Shown here: in pieces, positions 17,239 through 25,497 of the stretch | Numbering within the stretch: the stretch's first letter is position 1 | Layout: every line of letters begins with the position of its first letter | NCBI GenBank assembly: GCA_001800515.1 | Contig: MGVN01000075.1 | Coordinates: 1 to 25,847, forward strand | DNA length: 25,847 nt | From: Elusimicrobia bacterium RIFOXYB2_FULL_49_7 | GTDB lineage: Bacteria; Fibrobacterota; OXYB2-FULL-49-7 | Direction of reading: 5' to 3' | Position numbers and translations under genes: made by a program | Notes under the pieces: model-generated | What the model saw: the letters and a program-made list of their open reading frames with translations, nothing else | Database searches by the model: none | What the model was told of the DNA's origin: nothing

Positions 17239-18210
17239 ATGCGCATCGCGCTTGACGCTATGGGGTCCGACAATGCGCCGTGCCCTGAAATTGAAGGTGC
17301 CATTTCCATTTTAAGAGACTATCCGGATATTGAAGTCGTTCTGGTAGGACAGACGGACGTCTTGGAAAAGGAACTGAAGAAGTACGATACCGCGGGGTTG
17401 AAGCTCTCGATTCACCAAGCCAGCGAAGTCATTACCATGTCCGATTCACCTTCCAAGGCGCTTAAGACAAAACGGGATTCTTCTATTGTTCATTGTATCG
17501 GACTTCAAAAGGCGGGGCAGGTGGATGCTTCCATCAGCTCGGGCAATACCGGTGCGTTCATGGGCGCCTCTCTCTTCGGCTTGGGCCGCATTGACAAAGT
17601 GAGCCGGCCGGCCATTGGTATCGTATTACCCACGGTGGACGGCTTTTGTTTCATGCTGGACATGGGAGCCAATTCCGATTGTCGGCCGGCCCATCTGTTT
17701 CAGTTTGCCCGCATGGGTGAAATCTTTGTTGAACATGTGTGGGAGCGCAAGAATCCGCGCATCGGACTGTTGAGTGTGGGGAGTGAATCCAGTAAAGGGA
17801 ACGAAGCGGTTGTAGCCGCCCACGCCATGCTCAAGGAAAGCAACATGAATTTCATAGGCAATGTGGAAGGGAATGGTATTTTATTTAATAAGGCGGATGT
17901 CGTCGTTTGTGATGGATTTGTCGGTAATGTTCTTCTGAAATTCTATGAATCCGTTCCTCCTTTGCTTAAACAGACCTTGGGAGACTTGCTGTCCGGTGAA
18001 CGGGCGCACCAATTCCTTGAGAAGTTCAATAAAGAGACCTATGGTGCAGCGGATCTTCTGGGGATCAATGGTGTGGTACTCAAATGCCATGGCAGTTCCA
18101 CGGCACCGGCCATTAAAAACGCCATTCTAAAGGCGGATAAAATGGCCAAATGCAGAATAAATGAAATCATCAACAGCGTTCTGGCCAAAGAACCTGCGCT
18201 TTTTGAATGA
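17239..18210 (+). CDS. plsX: Phosphate acyltransferase PlsX
   Basis: PlsX converts acyl-ACP to acyl-phosphate, which a PlsY-type enzyme uses to begin phospholipid synthesis at the membrane. The 323-residue length fits the family. The N-terminus IALDAMGSDNAP and the segments SGNTGAFMGAS (about 101-111), LDMGANSDCRP (about 139-149) and VVCDGFVGNVLLK (about 222-234) are family signatures. The Shine-Dalgarno GAGG is in the end of rpmF. It is followed 20 nt later by fabH, linking fatty acid supply and phospholipid synthesis as in many bacteria. Confidence 0.97.
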   Translation: MRIALDAMGSDNAPCPEIEGAISILRDYPDIEVVLVGQTDVLEKELKKYDTAGLKLSIHQASEVITMSDSPSKALKTKRDSSIVHCIGLQKAGQVDASISSGNTGAFMGASLFGLGRIDKVSRPAIGIVLPTVDGFCFMLDMGANSDCRPAHLFQFARMGEIFVEHVWERKNPRIGLLSVGSESSKGNEAVVAAHAMLKESNMNFIGNVEGNGILFNKADVVVCDGFVGNVLLKFYESVPPLLKQTLGDLLSGERAHQFLEKFNKETYGAADLLGINGVVLKCHGSSTAPAIKNAILKADKMAKCRINEIINSVLAKEPALFE

Positions 18211-18230
18211 CCTTTTCCGGAGCAAATACT

Positions 18231-19232
18231 ATGTTGCGAGCCAAGATCACCGGTGTCGGTTCATCTCTGCCTGAAAAAGTGCTCACCAATGCCGACTTGG
18301 AAAAAATCGTTGAAACCTCGGACGAATGGATAACCACTCGAACCGGCATTAAGGAGCGCCGTATTCTTTCCGAAGGGGAACACCTTAGCGACTATTGCGT
18401 CAAAGCGGCCAAAGAGGCGCTTGAAAAATCAGGCACAGCTCCGGACGAACTGGATCTTATTATCAACGGAACATTTACCCCTGATTTTTTTCTGCCGTCC
18501 AATGCCTGCGTCATTCAAAACAAATTGGGCGTTACGCGGGATGTGCCTGCCTTTGATTTGGCGGCTGCTTGCTCTGGCTTTGTTTATGGGCTTGAGACGG
18601 CCAACCATTTTATTCGTTCCGGACAATACAAAAAAATTCTGGTGATAGGCGGGGATGCCCTTTCCGCATTTACAAATTGGGCGGATAGAGGCAGCTGTGT
18701 GTTGTTCGGCGACGGTGCGGGTGCGGCGGTGGTGGAAGGCTCCCATGACTCTACGGAAGGTATTCTTTCCGCAGATTTGGGCGCAGCCGGACGCCATCTG
18801 AATATTCTGAAGGTTGAAGGCGGCGGCTCGGTCATGCCGGGACCGGCTTTGTTAGATGACCCTTCCCTGAAAAACAAGTATTATATTGAGATGGCCGGCA
18901 ATGAGCTTTTCAAGATTGTTACCCGCCTGGTGGTGGATTCGGTTAAACGGGCAATTGATAAAGCCGGACTGACGATTCAGGATATCGACTATTTTGTGCC
19001 GCATCAGGCCAATATCCGTATTATTGATTATGTGGCGGAGAAATTGGGTATGCCAAAGGAAAAAGTGGCTGTGACTATCCACAAATATGGCAACAATTCT
19101 GCTGCCTCAGTTCCGGTGACTCTGTATGACAGCCTTTGCGAAGGAAAAATCAAGAAGGGTGACAACGTAGTGATGACCGCTTTTGGCGCCGGACTCACTT
19201 ATGCCTCTATGGTCGTCCGGTGGGCTTATTAA
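18231..19232 (+). CDS. fabH: 3-oxoacyl-ACP synthase III (KAS III)
   Basis: FabH starts type II fatty acid synthesis by condensing an acyl-CoA with malonyl-ACP. The frame is open from an ATG at 18207 overlapping the plsX stop. I chose the ATG at 18231 because GGAG lies 8 nt before it and the product then starts MLRAKITGVGSSLP, the usual family N-terminus. This gives 333 residues. The catalytic triad is present: Cys114 in AAACSGF, His258 in VPHQAN and Asn288 in GNNSAAS. The TSDEWITTRTGI motif (29-40) is also typical. The primer preference, straight or branched, cannot be read from the sequence. Confidence 0.96.
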   Translation: MLRAKITGVGSSLPEKVLTNADLEKIVETSDEWITTRTGIKERRILSEGEHLSDYCVKAAKEALEKSGTAPDELDLIINGTFTPDFFLPSNACVIQNKLGVTRDVPAFDLAAACSGFVYGLETANHFIRSGQYKKILVIGGDALSAFTNWADRGSCVLFGDGAGAAVVEGSHDSTEGILSADLGAAGRHLNILKVEGGGSVMPGPALLDDPSLKNKYYIEMAGNELFKIVTRLVVDSVKRAIDKAGLTIQDIDYFVPHQANIRIIDYVAEKLGMPKEKVAVTIHKYGNNSAASVPVTLYDSLCEGKIKKGDNVVMTAFGAGLTYASMVVRWAY

Positions 19233-19233
19233 T

Positions 19234-20151
19234 ATGAAGAAATACTTCCTCTTTCCCGGACAAGGTTCCCAAGTGGTTGGTATGGGGCGCGAACTCTACG
19301 ATAAAGAGCCGTCTGCAAAAGCCCGTTTTGACCAGGCTTGCGATGTGCTCGGATTTGATTTGCGCAAGCTTTGTTTCGAAGGGCCTGAGGCTGAATTAAA
19401 GCAGACTGAAAATACCCAACCCGCCCTTTTTACCGTCGGTTATGTAGTTTATGAATGCTTTTTGCGCAAGGGTTTCAAGCCCGATTTTACGGCCGGCCAC
19501 TCCTTGGGAGAATATACGGCCATTGCGGCGGCCAATGGATTTGATTTTGCCACGGGACTCAAACTGGTTCGGAAACGGGGAGAACTGATGTCCAAGGCGC
19601 CGGCCGGCAAAATGGCGGCTGTTCTCGGTTTTGACCGCGTCAAACTCGAAGCCATTTGCCTGGACTGCTCCACTGAAACAGACAAGGTTGTTCCCGCTAA
19701 TTTTAACGCACCCGATCAAATTGTCATTTCAGGCCATGCGGCGGCAGTTGACAAGGCTCGCGTTGCGCTTTCTGCAGCCGGTGCAAAACGGGTTATCGAA
19801 CTGCCTGTGTCCGGGGCCTTCCATTCGCCGCTGATGCAAGCAGCGGCTGAAGAGATGAAAATCGTACTTGCTCATGCCGCCATACACGATACCTCCGTGC
19901 CGGTCATTTCCAATGTGACCGCAGCCCCGGTAACCGTAGCATCCGAGATACGCGAACTTCTATATCGGCAACTTTTTTCGCCGGTCCGTTGGACCGATGC
20001 CTTTGAAAAGGCGGAGGCCGGCTTGGGCGTGGAAATGGGGCCGGGTAAAGTGCTCCTTGGATTATTCAAGAAAGTGAATTCCCATATCAGAATAGTCTCA
20101 GCCCATACCCCGGCGGAAATCGAAATCGCCTTGCAGGAAATGGAGAAATAA
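19234..20151 (+). CDS. fabD: Malonyl-CoA:ACP transacylase
   Basis: FabD loads malonate from CoA onto AcpP, supplying the extender unit for FabH and FabF. I take the start at the ATG at 19234, 1 nt after the fabH stop, giving 305 residues and the normal N-terminus MKKYFLFPGQGSQ. The earlier in-frame ATG at 19183 would add 17 residues overlapping fabH and not seen in the family. The nucleophile Ser90 is in GHSLGEY and the partner His197 in GAFHSPL; the oxyanion-hole Gln is in PGQGSQ. The Shine-Dalgarno is weak, so coupling to fabH translation is likely. Confidence 0.96.
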   Translation: MKKYFLFPGQGSQVVGMGRELYDKEPSAKARFDQACDVLGFDLRKLCFEGPEAELKQTENTQPALFTVGYVVYECFLRKGFKPDFTAGHSLGEYTAIAAANGFDFATGLKLVRKRGELMSKAPAGKMAAVLGFDRVKLEAICLDCSTETDKVVPANFNAPDQIVISGHAAAVDKARVALSAAGAKRVIELPVSGAFHSPLMQAAAEEMKIVLAHAAIHDTSVPVISNVTAAPVTVASEIRELLYRQLFSPVRWTDAFEKAEAGLGVEMGPGKVLLGLFKKVNSHIRIVSAHTPAEIEIALQEMEK

Positions 20152-20152
20152 G

Positions 20153-20893
20153 ATGAAACTGAAAGACAAAGTGGCGGTGGTGACCGGTGGCGGTCGCGGT
20201 ATCGGTAAATCCATTGCTAAACGGTTGGCTGCAGACGGCGCCAATCTGGTTCTCTGTGACATTGATGAACAAAATGTTCTGGCTGCGGCCGAAGAGATGC
20301 GCACCCTGGGCGTCAAGGCCATCGGTTTGAAGGTTGATGTAACCAAAAGTGCTGAAGTCGAGGAGATGATGAAAAAGGCGGCCGAGGAGATGGGCGTGCT
20401 TCATATTCTCGTCAACAATGCCGGTATTACCCGCGACGGTCTTCTGCTCCGCATGAAAGAGGAGGACTGGGACCTTGTCCTGAATGTCAACCTCAAGAGC
20501 GCTTTTCTATGCACCAAATATGCCATCAAATATATCATGAAGTCCGGGTATGGACGGATTATCAATATCGCCTCGGTTGTGGGGCTTATGGGCAATGCAG
20601 GACAAGCCAATTATTCGGCCAGCAAAGGCGGACTGGTTGCTTTGACCAAGACCATTGCCAAGGAATTCGCCTCCCGCGGGGTAACGGCGAATGCTGTGGC
20701 GCCTGGATTCATCCAGACCGCCATGACCGATAAACTCAAAGATGATGAAAAGGCCAAAATGGCCGCTATGATTCCGTTGCAGGCGCTCGGCAAGCCGGAG
20801 GATGTGGCGGACGCGGTGGCTTTTCTGGCGTCGCCGGACGCGGCTTATGTCACCGGACAGGTGCTGGCTGTGGACGGCGGAATGACAATGTAA
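20153..20893 (+). CDS. fabG: 3-oxoacyl-ACP reductase
   Basis: FabG reduces 3-oxoacyl-ACP to 3-hydroxyacyl-ACP with NADPH in each elongation round. The 246-residue protein is a classical short-chain dehydrogenase/reductase. The cofactor loop is TGGGRGIG (11-18), NNAG is at 89-92, and the catalytic residues are Asn113, Ser141, Tyr154 and Lys158 (YSASK). The C-terminal [12 protein letters not shown] is the usual FabG ending. The start is fixed by GGAG before the ATG and lies 1 nt after the fabD stop. Confidence 0.96.
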   Translation: MKLKDKVAVVTGGGRGIGKSIAKRLAADGANLVLCDIDEQNVLAAAEEMRTLGVKAIGLKVDVTKSAEVEEMMKKAAEEMGVLHILVNNAGITRDGLLLRMKEEDWDLVLNVNLKSAFLCTKYAIKYIMKSGYGRIINIASVVGLMGNAGQANYSASKGGLVALTKTIAKEFASRGVTANAVAPGFIQTAMTDKLKDDEKAKMAAMIPLQALGKPEDVADAVAFLASPDAAYVTGQVLAVDGGMTM

Positions 20894-20927
20894 GCAATCT
20901 CACTCAACTCTTCAAAAGGAGAAAGAC

Positions 20928-21158
20928 ATGGAAGAGCAAATCAAGGCAATCGTGGCGGAGAAACTGGGTATCAACGCCGATCAGGTCAAACCGGAATCCT
21001 CATTTATCGATGATCTGGGCGCGGATTCCCTGGATACCGTTGAATTGGTCATGGCTTTCGAGGAGAAGTTCAACCTCGAAATCCCGGATGAAGACGCGGA
21101 AAAACTGCGTACCGTGGGCGATGCCATCAATTACATGAAATCCAAGAACATCCAATAA
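20928..21158 (+). CDS. acpP: Acyl carrier protein
   Basis: This acidic 76-residue protein carries growing acyl chains on a phosphopantetheine arm. The attachment site is Ser34 in [13 protein letters not shown]. The helical pattern and the closing segment [10 protein letters not shown] are typical. A strong AAAGGAG lies at ideal distance from the ATG, suggesting higher translation than its neighbours, as expected for such an abundant protein. It lies between fabG and fabF with small gaps (34 and 29 nt). Confidence 0.97.
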   Translation: MEEQIKAIVAEKLGINADQVKPESSFIDDLGADSLDTVELVMAFEEKFNLEIPDEDAEKLRTVGDAINYMKSKNIQ

Positions 21159-21187
21159 CAACCTGGATTCAAGACAAGGCTGGTATA

Positions 21188-22423
21188 ATGAAAAAAGTGG
21201 TCATCACAGGCATGGGGGTCGTTTCACCCGTTGGGTCAACGCTGACCGATTTTTGGGACGCGGTGTCGAATGGGAAAAGCGGCATTGGACCCGTTACCAA
21301 GGTGGATGCCTCTCGGTATCCGACCAAGGTTGCCGGCGAAGTGAAGGGTTTCAACCCCGAACAGTATATTCCGTTGAAAGAACTACGCCGTATGGATGCC
21401 TATTGCCATTATGCCATTGGCGCAGCGGAACAAGCCATCAAAGATTCCGGCTTGAATCTTGAAACGACGGATCGGGATCGCATTGGCGTTTTGATTGGAT
21501 CGGGTGTGGGCGGTTTGAAGACACTGGAGGAACAGCACCGGAACTTTTGTGAAAGAGGGCCGAGAAGCGTCAGTCCTTTCTTTATTCCCATGATGATTGC
21601 GGATATGGCTTCCGGATTGGTGGCCATCCGCTTCAAAGTTCGTGGTCCCAATTATGGTATTGTTTCCGCTTGTGCGTCTGCCGCCCATTCTCTGGGTGAT
21701 TCGATGCGGCTCATTCGCAGCGGCGAAGCGGATATCATGATTGCCGGCGGATCCGAAGCAGCGGTCTGCGATCTCGGCATGTCCGGTTTCAGTTCCATGA
21801 AGGCCATGTCCACGCGCCCAGTTCCGCCGGAACAAGCAAGCTGTCCTTTCGATAAAAAACGGGATGGTTTTGTCATGGGCGAAGGATCGGGCATCCTGAT
21901 TCTGGAATCGGAAGAGCATGCGAAAAAGCGGGGCGCCCGTATTTATGCCGAATTGGCAGGATATGGTTTTTCCTGTGATGCCTCTCACATGACCGCACCG
22001 GCTGACGGCGGCGTGGGGGCCATCTTGTCGCTTAAGGCGGCGCTGAAATGTGCGGAGTTGCAACCCACGGAGGTGGATTATGTCAACGCGCACGGGACCA
22101 GCACGGAATTGAACGACAAGAACGAGACCGCGGCAATCAAATCGGTTTTCGGTGACCATGCCCGCCGGCTGAAGATCAGTTCCACCAAATCCATGATAGG
22201 CCATTTATTAGGTGCTTCCGGAGCAGTAGAACTGATTACGACCGTGCTGTCAATCCAAAACAGCTTGGTCACACCGACGATCAATCTGAATGATCCGGAT
22301 CCGGACTGCGATTTGGATTATACGCCGAATAAAGCGGTTACGCATGCCATTTGTGCGGCGGTGTCCAATTCGTTCGGGTTCGGTGGACATAATGCCACCA
22401 TTGCGGTTAAGAAGTACGTTTGA
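21188..22423 (+). CDS. fabF: 3-oxoacyl-ACP synthase II (KAS II)
   Basis: FabF condenses acyl-ACP with malonyl-ACP in chain elongation. The 411-residue protein has the thiolase fold with the Cys-His-His triad: Cys162 in VSACASA, His302 in NAHGTST and His339 in KSMIGHLLGASG (Lys334 also conserved). The glycine-rich end FGFGGHNA (396-403) is intact. It follows acpP as in most fab clusters. Its stop codon overlaps the proposed start of rnc by 4 bp. Confidence 0.97.
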   Translation: MKKVVITGMGVVSPVGSTLTDFWDAVSNGKSGIGPVTKVDASRYPTKVAGEVKGFNPEQYIPLKELRRMDAYCHYAIGAAEQAIKDSGLNLETTDRDRIGVLIGSGVGGLKTLEEQHRNFCERGPRSVSPFFIPMMIADMASGLVAIRFKVRGPNYGIVSACASAAHSLGDSMRLIRSGEADIMIAGGSEAAVCDLGMSGFSSMKAMSTRPVPPEQASCPFDKKRDGFVMGEGSGILILESEEHAKKRGARIYAELAGYGFSCDASHMTAPADGGVGAILSLKAALKCAELQPTEVDYVNAHGTSTELNDKNETAAIKSVFGDHARRLKISSTKSMIGHLLGASGAVELITTVLSIQNSLVTPTINLNDPDPDCDLDYTPNKAVTHAICAAVSNSFGFGGHNATIAVKKYV

Positions 22424-23181
22424 TTCCTATTGTGAATTTGATAAAAAGCCTTTCCCGTTTTTTTAGGCAGAAAAGCGGAGACAGGCTTTCTTATTTGGAG
22501 AAAAGCATCGGTTATGTGTTCCATAACCGTGCTTTTCTCGAACAATCTCTTTCCCACACCTCGTATGCGTTGTCCATCTCCAACAATAAACTCCTATCCA
22601 ACGAACGGATGGAGTTTCTGGGAGATGCGGTACTCGGATTTGTCATGTGTGATTACGTTTTCCGGCATTATTCGGATAAAGGGGAAGGGGAGCTTTCTCG
22701 TATGAAATCCCTTATCATTAGCCGAAAAGCGCTGAAAGAGGCGGCGGATCATATCCGTTTATCGGATTATCTCTTTTTAAGCCGCTCCGAGGAAAAAACG
22801 GGCGGGCGGGAACGTTTTTCCATCAATACCAATGCCTTTGAAGCCGTGATTGCCGCGGTGTATCTGGACGGAGGACTCAAAGCGGCCGAAAAATTTATCT
22901 ATCGTTGTGTGGTGCCGTTACTTGACTCCATTCTGGAGAACGCGGATTTTTGCAACTACAAGAGTCAGCTTTTGGAGCGGGTCCAGAAAAAAGGACAAGA
23001 AGTGCCGGTCTATTCAGTGATGAGCGAAAAGGGACCGGAACATGAAAAGATTTTTGAAATAAGTGTCGGCTTTTGGGGCAAGGAACAAGGGAGTGGCAGC
23101 GGGAAAAGCAAAAAAGAGGCGGAACAGTCGGCTGCCCGTGCGGCATTGGAGAATTTGAAAACAGATGATACCTTTTCTTAA
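22420..23181 (+). CDS. rnc: Ribonuclease III
   Basis: RNase III cuts double-stranded RNA in rRNA processing and mRNA turnover. The 253-residue protein has the nuclease domain with the signature NERMEFLGDAVL (61-72; Glu65 and Asp69 are metal-site residues) and the second metal motif around Glu141 in NAFEAVIAAVYLDGG. C-terminal residues about 180-247 form a double-stranded RNA-binding domain ending in GKSKKEAEQSAARAAL. At the position of E. coli Asp114 the residue appears to be Asn138. The start is taken as TTG at 22420 overlapping the fabF stop; GTG at 22432 is an alternative. It overlaps murB by 17 bp. Following acpP-fabF is a common place for rnc. Confidence 0.94.
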   Translation: MIPIVNLIKSLSRFFRQKSGDRLSYLEKSIGYVFHNRAFLEQSLSHTSYALSISNNKLLSNERMEFLGDAVLGFVMCDYVFRHYSDKGEGELSRMKSLIISRKALKEAADHIRLSDYLFLSRSEEKTGGRERFSINTNAFEAVIAAVYLDGGLKAAEKFIYRCVVPLLDSILENADFCNYKSQLLERVQKKGQEVPVYSVMSEKGPEHEKIFEISVGFWGKEQGSGSGKSKKEAEQSAARAALENLKTDDTFS

Positions 23182-24034
23182 TAATATCCCACTGTCCGAT
23201 TATTGCACTTACCGAAGCGGCGGGCCGGCAAAACAATTTCTAAAACCAAAGAATCAACAGGAATTAACCGATGCGTTCCGTTTCGCCCATCAAAACAATA
23301 TTCCTTGTCTGATTTTGGGCAAGGGCTCCAATGTTTTGATTAGTGACAAAGGATTTGACGGGCTGGTCATTTACACGGGCGATACTTTGAATGAGATCCG
23401 GTTTAACGGAAATACGGTGACAGCCGAATGCGGGGTATTGCTTCATGATTTGGTGGCTGCCTGTGTGGATAAGGGGCTTGCGGGTATCGAAGACCTTACC
23501 CTGATTCCAGGGACGGTAGGTGGTGCGGTGCGCATGAATGCCGGCGCTTTTCAACAAAGTTTTGCAGACCATGTGTTCTCTGTCCTTTCCCTGACACCGG
23601 ATGGGAAGAAGATGGAACGGACCAAAGCAGAGTTATGTTTCGGGTATCGAACAAGTTGTTTTGTTAAAAGCCCGGAATTGATTTTATCCGCTACTCTGGA
23701 CTTGGTGCCTGGAGATCGGGCAGCCCTATTGCAGCGGGTGGCAGAAGACCAAACCAAACGCAAGGCCAAACAACCGTGGGACAGCGCCTGTTGTGGATCG
23801 GTTTTTAAACGGCCGGCCGGCCGTTTTGCAGGACCCTTAATCGAACAATGCGGACTAAAAGGATGTCGTATCGGCAAAGCGATGGTATCACCCTTGCACG
23901 CCAATTTCATTGTGAATGAGGGCGGCGCGTCCTCTGCTGATATCCGGAATCTCATCTTTCATGTGCAACAGACCGTACAGGAAAAGACCGGTGTTTTATT
24001 GGAACCGGAAGTGCTGTTCATAGGTGAATTCTAG
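23165..24034 (+). CDS. murB: UDP-N-acetylenolpyruvoylglucosamine reductase
   Basis: MurB reduces UDP-GlcNAc-enolpyruvate to UDP-MurNAc with NADPH and FAD in peptidoglycan precursor synthesis. The 289-residue length fits the shorter type II form. The FAD-binding motifs LGKGSNVLI (51-59) and IPGTVGGAVRMNAGAF (114-129) are present, with Tyr161-Arg162 in GYRTSCF, the proton-donor Ser212 in GSVFKRP, and Glu282 in the C-terminal LEPEVLFIG. Two cysteines directly precede the Ser motif (CCGS), a small local oddity. It starts inside the end of rnc (17-bp overlap), so expression is tied to the fab-rnc operon. Confidence 0.95.
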   Translation: MIPFLNNIPLSDYCTYRSGGPAKQFLKPKNQQELTDAFRFAHQNNIPCLILGKGSNVLISDKGFDGLVIYTGDTLNEIRFNGNTVTAECGVLLHDLVAACVDKGLAGIEDLTLIPGTVGGAVRMNAGAFQQSFADHVFSVLSLTPDGKKMERTKAELCFGYRTSCFVKSPELILSATLDLVPGDRAALLQRVAEDQTKRKAKQPWDSACCGSVFKRPAGRFAGPLIEQCGLKGCRIGKAMVSPLHANFIVNEGGASSADIRNLIFHVQQTVQEKTGVLLEPEVLFIGEF

Positions 24035-24043
24035 AGAAGTATT

Positions 24044-24868
24044 GTGGCTCCCCAAATCTCAGTCATCATTCCAACCTACAATCGGCAGGAACTTACGGTT
24101 CGGGCCATTAAAAGCGTTTTATCTCAGACATTTTCTGACCTGGAATGCATTGTGGTGGATGATGGGTCAACGGATCAGACCGCAGAAAAATTAGCCAAAG
24201 AATTTGGAGAGTCTATCCAACTTATCCGCCAAGCGAATAAAGGGGTAAGCCGTGCCCGGAATAGAGGAATCGCTATAGCACAGGGCCGTTATCTCGCTTT
24301 TCTGGATTCGGATGATGAGTGGTTACCGCGAAAGTTGGAAAAACAGATCGCCTTCATGGCTGCTCATCCGGAATTCAGGATTTGTCAGACAACCGAGATA
24401 TGGTTTCGGAAGGGGAAGCGGGTCAATTTACCGGAGATGTATAAAAAGAAGGGTGGCCGGATCTTTGATCGCTCTTTGGCCTGTTGCATGATTACCCCCT
24501 CTTCTGTGCTGTTGGAGCAATCGCTACTCCATGAAATGGGAAACTTTGATGAGACTATGTTGGTGTGTGAAGACTATGACCTCTGGTTACGTGTCACTTC
24601 CCGCCATCCGGTAGGTTTGATTGAAGAGGACCTGCTCATTCGATATGGCGGGGCACCGGATCAGTTGTCCGGTCAACACAGCCAGGATCGGTTTCGCATC
24701 CGTGCTTTACAGAAATGGCTTAATGTAAATGAAAAGGGGAGGCCGGATTGGCGCTTGGCTTTTAAAGCTTTGGAAGAGAAATGCCGAATTTACGGGAGCG
24801 GGTGTTTGAAGCGTGGAAAAGAGGAAGAGGGTGAGCGGATTTTAGCCATACCAGGAGAAATGCGATGA
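24044..24868 (+). CDS. Family 2 glycosyltransferase
   Basis: This 274-residue protein has the GT-A fold of family GT2, which transfers a sugar from a nucleotide-sugar to an acceptor, usually for surface polysaccharide or lipopolysaccharide. The N-terminus ISVIIPTYNRQE, then VVDDGSTD (37-44), SRARNRGIA (69-77) and the metal-binding LDSDDEW (87-93) are typical. CEDYDLWLR in the second half is the usual acceptor-side acidic motif. There is no transmembrane segment. The start is GTG at 24044 with GAGAAG before it, 9 nt after murB. The donor and acceptor are unknown. Its place at the end of an envelope operon suggests a cell-surface product. Confidence 0.9.
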   Translation: MAPQISVIIPTYNRQELTVRAIKSVLSQTFSDLECIVVDDGSTDQTAEKLAKEFGESIQLIRQANKGVSRARNRGIAIAQGRYLAFLDSDDEWLPRKLEKQIAFMAAHPEFRICQTTEIWFRKGKRVNLPEMYKKKGGRIFDRSLACCMITPSSVLLEQSLLHEMGNFDETMLVCEDYDLWLRVTSRHPVGLIEEDLLIRYGGAPDQLSGQHSQDRFRIRALQKWLNVNEKGRPDWRLAFKALEEKCRIYGSGCLKRGKEEEGERILAIPGEMR

Positions 24869-25386
24869 ATAGGATTGAAGCACTTGTTCAGGAGGGGAAG
24901 ATTACCCGTCCCACAGCGGAATGGTTAACCCGGCTTAATGAACAGGATGCTATTCCGGTGCTTGACCTCTTTAGTCAGATCAAGATGACGGTGAATCAGC
25001 AGCGGGCGCTTTTAGAGTGGATGGATGATATTGTTAAGCGGGATGAGCTTTCTGTGGCTGAACTCTTTGCAGAAGAGGAGATTGTGTCGCTGCTTCAGGA
25101 TCCGGTATTAAATGGTCCTCAGAAGCGGGAACGAATTCATGAGCGGTTTCATACCCGCCGTTTTCCGGAAGTATCGGCTTTTTTAGTTGCTCTAAAAGAA
25201 CGGTTGCAGGCATTAAAAGTGCCGTCAGGTATTCGCATTACGCCAATCGATCCGCTGGAAGATCGATCTTTCAGATTAGAACTGACCTTTCATTCTGGTC
25301 GTGAACTTAAAGAGCGTTTTCAGGAAGCTGCACAATTTCTATCTGGTCCGGGCATGGTTCGTTTTTTTGAATTCCTGGATGCATGA
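24865..25386 (+). CDS. Hypothetical protein, translationally coupled to the glycosyltransferase
   Basis: This 173-residue protein overlaps the glycosyltransferase by 4 bp (ATGA), with AGGAG 7 nt before the start. It is mostly helical and acidic-basic mixed, without signal peptide or membrane segment. Visible blocks are an N-terminal helix pair (EGKITRPTAEWLTRLNE), NQQRALLEWMDDIVKRD (44-60), and a later RRFPEVSAFLVALKERL followed by strand-like residues and a final helix. The NQQR...EWM...I and R(R/Y)FP patterns seem familiar from conserved uncharacterised proteins of other bacteria, but I cannot name a family. It probably ends the operon: a weak GCTC/GAGC hairpin with T-rich sequence lies downstream near 25415-25442. 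Confidence 0.75.
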   Translation: MNRIEALVQEGKITRPTAEWLTRLNEQDAIPVLDLFSQIKMTVNQQRALLEWMDDIVKRDELSVAELFAEEEIVSLLQDPVLNGPQKRERIHERFHTRRFPEVSAFLVALKERLQALKVPSGIRITPIDPLEDRSFRLELTFHSGRELKERFQEAAQFLSGPGMVRFFEFLDA

Positions 25387-25497
25387 GATGAATTTGAAAA
25401 TAAGGCTTTCTTGCTTGCTCACAAACTGCGAGCGCTTTCTTTCTTAACCTCTGGATTATTCATCTCGGATTGATTAGATTATCGGCAAGGAGATAAT

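Noticed and set aside
18207..18230. ATG overlapping the plsX stop as the fabH start
   Set aside because: It would add eight residues not typical of FabH; GGAG correctly spaced before 18231 favours the later start.
19183..19233. ATG inside fabH as the fabD start
   Set aside because: It would add 17 residues before the standard MKKYFLFPGQGSQ N-terminus and overlap fabH by about 50 bp.
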